Source: Acidobacteriota bacterium
GTDB lineage: Bacteria > Acidobacteriota > Thermoanaerobaculia > Multivoradales > JAHEKO01
Assembly (NCBI GenBank): GCA_024638355.1
Contig: JAHEKO010000232.1
Span: 1 to 6,313 of the forward strand
Direction of reading: 5' to 3'
DNA: 6,313 nt
Part shown: positions 1 to 5,575 of the stretch, piece after piece
How the letters are laid out: each line of letters opens with the position of its first letter
Position numbering within the stretch: position 1 is the stretch's first letter
Program-made: the position numbers and the translations under genes
Notes under the pieces: model-generated
Databases searched by the model: none
What the model was told of the DNA's origin: nothing
What the model saw: the letters and a program-made list of their open reading frames with translations, nothing else

Positions 1-524
1 CGCCGGTCTCCGGGCACGCCGAGGGCGGCGAGCTCTTCGTCGATCTCGCGGCTGATGACGATGAACCGGTCGACTCGATCGCGGAGCCACGCGAGGCGCC
101 GCCGTCCGAAGGCACGGCGCTCGATGCGGGCCAGATCGCCGATCCGCCCGCCCCGCGGCACCTTCGCGACGACCGGTACCCGCAGAAGGCGCTTGGCCAC
201 GAGCGCCGTCGTCGACGGCGAGTAGAGATCGTGAGCGTGAACGACGTGCGGTCGCAGGCGCCGCAGCCGCTGCAGCGCGCTCAGGGTGAAGGCGAGCGAC
301 TTCACCGCTCGCGACCCCGGCGACGGAAGCCGGTGAACGGTCACGCCCTCGATGACCTCGCGCGCCGCGAGACCGGGGGAGCGGCGGGTGAGCACGTGTA
401 TCCGTAGACCGAGCTTCTGGAGTGCCGGCGCCAGGGCGCTGAGCTGACGCTCGGCGCCGCCGATCAGCGGGTAGTAGCCCTGAATCAGCATGGCGACCCG
501 CATCGTGCCGGCCGGATCGCTCAC
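1..524 (-). CDS. GT4-type glycosyltransferase, N-terminal part (runs off the left edge)
   Basis: The visible 174 residues are the N-terminal Rossmann-like half of a GT-B fold glycosyltransferase; the C-terminal donor-binding half lies outside the window. The chain opens (from residue 8) with MRVAMLIQGYYPLIGGAERQ, and the GGAER stretch at residues 22-26 is the usual glycine-rich loop of GT4 enzymes. It continues with HVLTRR (43-48), the HVVHAHD strand and loop (93-99), VPVVAKVPRGG (116-126) and the VDRFIVISREI segment (151-161). Family members transfer a sugar from a nucleotide-sugar donor to a lipid-linked acceptor at the cytoplasmic face; donor and acceptor cannot be read here. I chose the GTG at 524-522 because it overlaps the previous gene's TGA as GTGA and has GGGAG about 10 bases upstream. 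The ATG at 503 (residue 8) is the alternative and has a poorer ribosome site. The overlap implies cotranscription and probably translational coupling with the upstream GT4 gene. Confidence 0.88.
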   Translation of the reverse strand, partial: MSDPAGTMRVAMLIQGYYPLIGGAERQLSALAPALQKLGLRIHVLTRRSPGLAAREVIEGVTVHRLPSPGSRAVKSLAFTLSALQRLRRLRPHVVHAHDLYSPSTTALVAKRLLRVPVVAKVPRGGRIGDLARIERRAFGRRRLAWLRDRVDRFIVISREIDEELAALGVPGDR

Positions 525-1642
525 GACGCGCCGTCTCCCAGCTCGCCGCGAGCGGCCTGCGAGGCCAGCGCCAGGAGGCGATCGGCCCACACCCGAGGAG
601 AGTAGTGGGTCGCGACGTGCCGCCGGGCGGCCGAGCTCAGGGCGGCGGCCCGATCCGGGTCGTCGAGCAGCGAGCGCAGTGCCGCGGCCAGGGCCGGCGG
701 CTGGGCCGGCGGCACGAGCACTCCGGTGCCATCGACGATCACGGCCGGGATGTCGCCCACCGCCGTGGCGACGACCGGCAGTCCGGCCGACATCGCCTCC
801 AGCACGCTGAGCGGCAGCCCCTCCCAGAGCGAGCTGCTGACGTAGCCGTCGACCGCCGCGAGCAGGCGCGGCACGTCGTCGCGCAGCCCCAGAAGCCGGA
901 CCCGCCCGCGCAGTCCGAGCTCGTCGATCTGCGCCTCGAGTCGCGGCGCGAGCGGGCCGGCGCCGGCAATCACCAGCGCGGCCGTGGGGTGAGTGCGTCG
1001 AAGCTCGGCGAACGCGGTCAACAGATCTCCGAAGGCTTTCTGCGGGTTCAGCATGCCGGTGGACATGAAGATGAACTCCGCCTGCACTCCACTCAGCTCC
1101 TGGCGCAGCGCCGCGCGCTCGCTCGCGGACAGGGCCGGAATGGCCTCCACCGGATTCGGGATCACGCTGCACCCCTGCTCGCCGAGCCGGCAGCGATGCG
1201 CCTCCGCCACCGCCCCTCCGACCGCCACGACGTGGCGCGCGAGCCGGCGCAGGGCGATGCCTTCGAGGACTCTCTTGATGCGCTGCGGCGGCGGCTTCAC
1301 GTTGTGCAGTGTGGCGACACACGGGGTTCCGGCCAGGGCCGCCGCCGCCGTGCCGAGGATGTTCGCCGCAGTCAGGTGGGTGAAGACGACATCGAAGCGC
1401 TCGCCGCGCAGGAGTCGCGCCAGGCGCCCGGCGCGCAACGGATCGAACGTGCCCCTTCCGGCCAGGGTGACCACCCGCACTCCCAGCGCCTCGAGCTCAT
1501 CGACGATGGCGCGATAGGGCTTGCGATAGAGGCTGACGACGGTGATCTCCACGTCGAGCTCGCGCACCGAGCGCGCGAAGGTCACCTGGAGCTTCTCGGC
1601 GCCGCCGACCGTCAGCGAGTCAATCAGTTGTGCGATGCGCAT
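521..1642 (-). CDS. GT4 family glycosyltransferase
   Basis: This is a complete two-domain GT-B glycosyltransferase of 373 residues from the chosen start, a normal length for GT4. The N-terminal domain begins MRIAQLIDSLTVGGAEK, with the glycine-rich loop GGAEK at residues 13-17, and includes an ATLHNV segment near 110-115. VIPNPVEAIP (160-169) leads into the C-terminal domain. That domain has the STGMLNPQKAF strand and loop (about 194-204, K202 in the usual donor-phosphate position), VIAGAGPL (224-231) and the E-x7-E motif with E274 and E282 (WEGLPLSVLEA), which marks the nucleotide-sugar site. The likely role is adding a sugar to a polyprenyl-linked glycan in the cytoplasm. The reading frame extends to an ATG at 1687, but the extra 15 residues are arginine-rich and unlike the family, and that ATG lies in a predicted hairpin. 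I therefore prefer the ATG at 1642, although no candidate start has a clear Shine-Dalgarno. It follows the sugar transferase gene and overlaps the next GT4 gene by 4 bases. Confidence 0.93.
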   Translation of the reverse strand: MRIAQLIDSLTVGGAEKLQVTFARSVRELDVEITVVSLYRKPYRAIVDELEALGVRVVTLAGRGTFDPLRAGRLARLLRGERFDVVFTHLTAANILGTAAAALAGTPCVATLHNVKPPPQRIKRVLEGIALRRLARHVVAVGGAVAEAHRCRLGEQGCSVIPNPVEAIPALSASERAALRQELSGVQAEFIFMSTGMLNPQKAFGDLLTAFAELRRTHPTAALVIAGAGPLAPRLEAQIDELGLRGRVRLLGLRDDVPRLLAAVDGYVSSSLWEGLPLSVLEAMSAGLPVVATAVGDIPAVIVDGTGVLVPPAQPPALAAALRSLLDDPDRAAALSSAARRHVATHYSPRVWADRLLALASQAARGELGDGAS

Positions 1643-1676
1643 CGAGAGGTGACGCACCGGACGAGAGCGCGTCCGT

Positions 1677-1701
1677 GCCGCCAGCATAGCCGCTGGCCGG
1701 C
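1677..1701 (-). other. Intergenic hairpin between the sugar transferase and GT4 genes
   Basis: GCCAGC (1680-1685) and GCTGGC (1692-1697) form a perfect 6-bp inverted repeat with a 6-base loop. The stem can extend by three more pairs after one bulged base (1677-1679 with 1699-1701). In the minus-strand transcript the loop and stem edge contain the ATG at 1687-1685, the most upstream possible start of the GT4 gene. No U-tract follows, so it is not a standard intrinsic terminator. It may be only a chance GC-rich fold, or it may affect which start is used. Confidence 0.35.
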
Positions 1702-1718
1702 GGGCGGTTCCCTCTCTA

Positions 1719-3326
1719 TCAGTAGCCGCCCTTGCGACTCAGCACGACGCCGGCGGTACGAAAGAGGATCCAGACGTCGAGGAACAGGCTCCGCCTCTCG
1801 ATGTAGGAGATGTCGAGCCGGGCCCGCTGCTCGAAGTCGGCCGAGCCGCGGCTGGTGATCTGCCAGAGGCCGGTCAGCCCCGGCGGCACCGCCAGCCGCG
1901 CCTTCTGCCACAGAGCGTAGGTGTCGTCGGAGAACGAGGTCGGTCGCGGCCCCACCAGGCTCATCTCGCCGCGCAGCACGTTGAGCAGTTGCGGCAGCTC
2001 GTCCAGGCTGGTCCGTCTCAGGAAGTGGCCGACGCGGGTGATGCGCGGGTCCTCCTTGATCTTGAAGTCGGGCCACTCCATCTCGCTCTGCTGGCGCAGC
2101 TCCCTCTTCAGCTCCTCGGCCGCCGGCACCATCGTGCGGAACTTGAACATCCGGAAGCGACGCCCGCCGCGGCCGACCCGGCTCTGGGCGAAGAACACCG
2201 GCCCACGCGGCGAATCGAGCTTGACGGCCAGCGCTATCAGACCGACGACCGGCAGCCAGATCGGCGCGAACAGTGAGACCAGCAGCAGATCGAACGTGCG
2301 CTTGCTGAGCCAGCCGACACGCTCGGACAGGGTCGGCCGGGCCAGTCCGGAGCCGAGCGAGACGACGCCGGCGGCAGGCCGCGCGGCATTGCCGACCCCT
2401 TCGGTGACCGCGTCCGGTGCGAGCCCGGGCGCCGCCGACTCCGACTCCGTCTCTGCGAATTCGATGAGCAGCTGTCCGGAGTCGCCGAGCTTCTCCGGCT
2501 CCTCGAGCTCCGACGCGGCCCGCCGCACGAGATCTTCCAGCGACAACACCTGTTCGGGATAGGTCGCCACGCCCAGCCGGGCACCGATCCCCAACCTCTC
2601 CGCCATCGCTCGCGCGATCTTCTGCGCGACCCGGATCGCGCTCTCGCGATCGGTCTCGGGGCACAGCAGGAACAGCCTGCGCGGCTCTTCGCCGCGAATC
2701 GTCAGGTCGCTGCGCCGGGCGGTCTCGGCCGCGATCTTTGCCGACCAGTCCAGAGCGTAGTCTTCCAGGAACGAGCGGCTGATGCGCGGACCGACCTCTC
2801 CCAGCTGAACGTCCAGGGCATCCGGGATCGGCTCGACCACGATGCAGCTGAGCGGCCGCTGATGGCGGCAGGCGAGCATGAACTGCTGGCGCGCCGTGTC
2901 GAGCTGAAGGTCTTCGAGGTCCAGGAGCGAGCCGAAGCTCGGGTCGGCGGCGGCCCCGTGGGTCGCTTCGAAGCTCCCCACCACCGCAAAGAGGCGGTGT
3001 ACCAGCCACGACAGGCCGATCAGCGACAGGGTCTCGACGACGAGGATCGACGACGAGAGAACCTCACCGGCGATCAGGAAGCGAAAGACGACGTAGACGA
3101 GCGCCAGAGGGAGAGCGATGGAGGAGAAAGGCCAGTGGATCAGTGCCGGCACCAGGCTGAGCGCGGTCACCGCGACGACGCCCAGCGTGTAGACGGCCGG
3201 CTCGGCGACCTGATCGGTCGCCACCAGCCAGCGAATCGCGGGAAAGGCCGCCAGGGCCAACGCCAAGGCGAAAACCGCCCGGCGGAGGGCCGCCAATCTC
3301 GTCCTGGCGTGGAGTAACCGTTTCAA
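1719..3326 (-). CDS. Initiating sugar-phosphate transferase (polyprenyl-phosphate PGT) with inserted degenerate GGDEF-like domain
   Basis: This 535-residue membrane protein likely transfers a sugar 1-phosphate from a nucleotide sugar to polyprenyl phosphate, the first step of a surface-glycan pathway. Four hydrophobic segments come first (about 16-36, 44-62, 68-86, 90-116). Residues about 140-280 resemble a GGDEF domain: RRSDLTIR (204-211), LFLLCPETD (218-226), a KIARAMAERLG helix and GARLGVATYP (248-257). The signature itself is lost (EEPRR at 213-217). An Ala/Glu/Ser-rich linker (about 290-335) leads to the catalytic Bac_transf domain (341-535). There I see KRTFD, FKFRTM (394-399), SLDELPQLLNVLRGEMSLVGPRP with the catalytic D442-E443 pair, and PGLTGLWQ (482-489). 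WbaP and related enzymes share the four-helix plus C-terminal PGT layout but carry a different middle domain. The start is TTG at 3326-3324, supported by GGAGG nine bases upstream. It heads the minus-strand run with two GT4 genes downstream. The PGT assignment is firm; the sugar is unknown. Confidence 0.95.
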   Translation of the reverse strand: MKRLLHARTRLAALRRAVFALALALAAFPAIRWLVATDQVAEPAVYTLGVVAVTALSLVPALIHWPFSSIALPLALVYVVFRFLIAGEVLSSSILVVETLSLIGLSWLVHRLFAVVGSFEATHGAAADPSFGSLLDLEDLQLDTARQQFMLACRHQRPLSCIVVEPIPDALDVQLGEVGPRISRSFLEDYALDWSAKIAAETARRSDLTIRGEEPRRLFLLCPETDRESAIRVAQKIARAMAERLGIGARLGVATYPEQVLSLEDLVRRAASELEEPEKLGDSGQLLIEFAETESESAAPGLAPDAVTEGVGNAARPAAGVVSLGSGLARPTLSERVGWLSKRTFDLLLVSLFAPIWLPVVGLIALAVKLDSPRGPVFFAQSRVGRGGRRFRMFKFRTMVPAAEELKRELRQQSEMEWPDFKIKEDPRITRVGHFLRRTSLDELPQLLNVLRGEMSLVGPRPTSFSDDTYALWQKARLAVPPGLTGLWQITSRGSADFEQRARLDISYIERRSLFLDVWILFRTAGVVLSRKGGY

Positions 3327-3335
3327 CCCGTCTCG

Positions 3336-3340
3336 CCTCC
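3336..3340 (-). promoter_or_regulatory. Ribosome binding site (GGAGG) deciding the TTG start
   Basis: In the minus-strand transcript GGAGG lies nine bases before the TTG codon at 3326-3324. It is the strongest Shine-Dalgarno in the window and is the main reason for accepting the rare TTG start. The first two G residues can pair in a small upstream hairpin (CCGAAGC at 3355-3349 with GCTTGG at 3344-3339, one bulged base), so access to this site could be modulated. Confidence 0.6.
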
Positions 3341-3372
3341 AAGCCCTGGCTTCGGGGTCGGCACTCCAAGCC
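3337..3372. repeat. Short direct repeat in the leader of the sugar transferase gene
   Basis: The 9-base word CTCCAAGCC occurs at 3337-3345 and again at 3364-3372, 27 bases apart. Read on the minus strand it is GGCTTGGAG, so the copy nearer the gene contains most of the ribosome site and the farther copy repeats that Shine-Dalgarno-like sequence. It may be chance, an operator half-site pair, or a standby ribosome site. Confidence 0.3.
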
Positions 3373-3440
3373 TCGCCGCGCTTCGGCGATGGCTCGAGAC
3401 ACTCTCATCAGCCCCCCCAGCCTCCGGGCTTGTTTGGTTC

Positions 3441-3470
3441 AGACTAGGGCCAGCGGCCGGTTTCTGTCAA
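3441..3470 (-). promoter_or_regulatory. Candidate sigma-70-type promoter for the minus-strand glycan genes
   Basis: On the minus strand a perfect -35 hexamer TTGACA (3470-3465) is followed after 18 bases by TAGTCT (3446-3441). The latter matches the -10 consensus only at its first, second and last positions, which are the most important ones. Transcription would start near 3434, giving a leader of roughly 108 bases before the TTG start. It sits in the less GC-rich part of the intergenic region and points the right way. The exact -35 is suggestive, but the -10 is weak and the spacing is one base longer than ideal. Confidence 0.4.
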
Positions 3471-3595
3471 TCCTATGCGTAGTTATCTATGCTGCGCTCA
3501 GCGTTTTCGAGATCGTCCCCGACGGCGGAAGTGTGCACGGTTCCCTTCCGGACCGCCATGAATCTTCTTAGAGTACGACCAGCGAGAGCTCCCGT

Positions 3596-5575
3596 GTGAC
3601 CGTTGACCGCTCCAGATCCGTGTGGCTGGCCGCCGCCGTCGTCGCGCTGGGGCTGGCGCTGCGCCTCTACCGCCTGGGCGCCCTCGGCTTCGCCGGCAAC
3701 GAGGACTATCTGGTCATCGCGGTTCGAGGCATTCTCGAGGCCGGAATTCCGGAGTTTCCGTCGGGGGTGGTCTATCCGCGAGCCCTGCCGCTCACCTACC
3801 TCGCCGCGGGTCTGGCCCACCTCTTCGGCCCGGGTGAGGTCGTCCTCCGACTTCCCGGCGTCTTCTTCTCCACGGCGGCCATCTTCGGCGTCTACCTGCT
3901 CGCCAGGCGCCTGATCTCGACCGAGGTTGCGCTGTTGGCGGCGCTCCTCATGGCGGTCTCAGACTGGGAGGTGGAGGTGGCCCGGATCGCGCGCATGTAC
4001 TCCATGCTGTCGGCTGGCTGCCTCTACGGCGTCTGGCTGCTCCACAGATCGACGGTGGAGGGCGGGCGGGGAAACCGCATCGCGCTCGCGGCGGTCTCGG
4101 TCGTGACCGCCTGGGTGCACCAGATCGGCTTCGCTCTGGCGGTGATGTTCGCGAGCTTCCCTCTACACTTCAAGCCGAACCGGCGGCGGATCGCCCTCTG
4201 GATCGTGTCGATCGGCCTGGTCGTCGTCAGCGCGGCCTCCTACTGGGCGCTCAACAAGCAGGAGTACGCGAAATGGGACCTGGTGGTGAAGGCGGCCCGG
4301 GGCTCGGTCTGGGAGGAGGCGCCCAACGCGAGCGAGGGTCGCCTCGAAGCGTTCTCTAGCCGCTATCTGGTCCCGATCCAGACCCTCCGCCAGAATCGGC
4401 CGGCGGTCTTCCTCGCTCTCACCGCGATGACCGCCGCCGTGCTTCTCTACCTCGCGCTCCGCATATGGCGGCGGCCGCGCGAGCGCCTGTTCGGCGCCAC
4501 GCTCGCGATCGTCGTGGCGACGGTCTACGCCCAGCAGTTGACTCTCGCCTCGATGGCTTTCGCCGCCTACGTGCTCGTCGGCCGCGTGCTCGAGCCCGAG
4601 TGCTTCCGCTCCCGGGCGCTGCGCCTGGTGCCTTGGCTCGCCGTCGCCGGTCTCGGTTGGCTGACCTTCAGCCTGCTGGTCAGCGCGCCCGAGGCGGCCA
4701 CCGCCCTGGGCAGGATCAAGGCCGTCGTCAAACCGCTCGTCGGCTATCCACCGAGCTTCGTCAAGGTCTTCTTCGAGCAGTACCCGGTGCAGGCGGGCGT
4801 CGCCGCCGTTGCCGTCGCGGTGGCGGTCGCGCGCTTCCTCGGCAAAGGACGCGCCGACGGCCTCGGCCTGACGGTCGTCCTCTTTCTGGCGCCGGCGATC
4901 GTTCTGGGCTTCCATCCGCAGTCGATCGGGCGGACCGGCGCGAGGTACGTCTTCTTCCTGAATCCCTATTTCTCGATCCTGGTCGCCTTCGGCGCCCTCT
5001 GGATGGCTAACCGGCTCCGGGAGGCGCTCGCCGATCGAAGGCGGCTCCGCGTCGCGGCGGTCGGCGCCTACGTCTTCGTCCTCCTGGTGGCGACCGGGGT
5101 CGGCGGCTTGCGAGCTTCGTGGGCGCGGGTCTCGGCCGGCTACGGACTCAACGAGGACGTCCGCGATCGCAAGACCCTCGGTGCCTACTTTCATCCCGAC
5201 TTCGAGGGCTCCGCCGGCTTCGTGGCTCGAGGCCATCGGCCGAACGACGTCGTCATCGCGATGGACATCCTCGGCTTCCACGCCTACTTTCCCCACACCG
5301 ACTACCAGCTGTCGATGTTCACCAAGCCCGATGCGGAAGGCTGGATCGGCGGGCGCTCCTTCGACAGCGCCGCCGACCTGGAGCGCGTGCTCGACCGCCA
5401 CGCGCGGCAGACGGTGTGGATCGCCCTGCCGGGAACCCATCTGCGACGGCTCGCGGGCGACGCGCGGATGGAAGCCGTCCTGCGCGTGATCGGCGACCGG
5501 GCCGGAGAGCCGGTCTATCGCGCGCGCGACGGGCTGTCCGTGGTCTACGTCGTGCCGCCCGGCGGCGACCCCTGA
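3596..5575 (+). CDS. GT-C fold glycosyltransferase, polytopic membrane protein (ArnT/PMT-like)
   Basis: This 659-residue protein has about a dozen hydrophobic segments spread over residues 10-505, then a soluble C-terminal part (about 510-659) expected to face the periplasm. The N-terminal pattern is that of GT-C enzymes related to ArnT and protein mannosyltransferases. A first helix ends in ALRLYRLGALGF, and an acidic pair E36-D37 (GNEDYL) follows in the first outer loop, where the catalytic acid normally lies. A YPRALPLTYLAAGLAHLFG segment comes next (60-78), then RLPGVFFSTAAIFGVYLLAR (85-104) and VSDWEVEVARIARMYS (121-136). Such enzymes use a polyprenyl-phosphate sugar donor on the outer face of the inner membrane; donor and acceptor are not deducible here. 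The start is GTG at 3596, with GAGAG seven bases upstream; an in-frame stop at 3569-3571 rules out a longer protein. It is transcribed away from the other glycan genes and overlaps the convergent membrane-protein gene by 31 bases. Confidence 0.87.
   Translation: MTVDRSRSVWLAAAVVALGLALRLYRLGALGFAGNEDYLVIAVRGILEAGIPEFPSGVVYPRALPLTYLAAGLAHLFGPGEVVLRLPGVFFSTAAIFGVYLLARRLISTEVALLAALLMAVSDWEVEVARIARMYSMLSAGCLYGVWLLHRSTVEGGRGNRIALAAVSVVTAWVHQIGFALAVMFASFPLHFKPNRRRIALWIVSIGLVVVSAASYWALNKQEYAKWDLVVKAARGSVWEEAPNASEGRLEAFSSRYLVPIQTLRQNRPAVFLALTAMTAAVLLYLALRIWRRPRERLFGATLAIVVATVYAQQLTLASMAFAAYVLVGRVLEPECFRSRALRLVPWLAVAGLGWLTFSLLVSAPEAATALGRIKAVVKPLVGYPPSFVKVFFEQYPVQAGVAAVAVAVAVARFLGKGRADGLGLTVVLFLAPAIVLGFHPQSIGRTGARYVFFLNPYFSILVAFGALWMANRLREALADRRRLRVAAVGAYVFVLLVATGVGGLRASWARVSAGYGLNEDVRDRKTLGAYFHPDFEGSAGFVARGHRPNDVVIAMDILGFHAYFPHTDYQLSMFTKPDAEGWIGGRSFDSAADLERVLDRHARQTVWIALPGTHLRRLAGDARMEAVLRVIGDRAGEPVYRARDGLSVVYVVPPGGDP

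Larger units (their letters stand above)
3327..3595. other. Divergent intergenic region
   Basis: These 269 bases separate the minus-strand sugar transferase gene from the plus-strand GT-C gene, and the part around 3430-3575 is clearly less GC-rich than the flanking genes. It holds a candidate minus-strand promoter, a 9-base direct repeat, and a small inverted repeat CGCCG/CGGCG (3374-3378 and 3384-3388). For the plus-strand gene only weak -10-like words are visible (TATCTA at 3484, TATGCT at 3488), without a convincing -35. I see no credible small gene, RNA gene or mobile element here. Confidence 0.6.

Noticed and set aside
605..1858. Long plus-strand open frame of 417 codons opposite the GT4 gene
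   Set aside because: It is antisense to a clear GT4 gene and the end of the sugar transferase gene. Its composition is rich in Arg, Gln, His and Gly with no domain or hydrophobic core, as expected for GC-rich shadow frames.
1624..3009. Minus-strand open frame of 461 codons in another frame of the sugar transferase gene
   Set aside because: It lies mostly inside the sugar transferase gene, which has recognisable catalytic motifs in its own frame. The alternative product is Arg/Ala/Gly-rich without motifs.
3415..3436. AGCCC/GGGCT inverted repeat followed by TTGTTT, read as a plus-strand terminator
   Set aside because: The stem is only five pairs with a ten-base loop, the T-tract is interrupted, and no plus-strand gene lies upstream to need it.
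3389..3571. Possible 60-residue plus-strand protein in the intergenic region
   Set aside because: There is no Shine-Dalgarno before its ATG. A short hydrophobic stretch (ILCVVIYAALSVF) is tempting, but the rest is unremarkable and it overlaps the candidate minus-strand promoter.
4798..4832. Alanine-valine repeat (GVAAVAVAVAVA) in the GT-C gene as a possible tandem DNA repeat
   Set aside because: The codons vary, so there is no exact DNA repeat. It is ordinary low complexity in a membrane helix.
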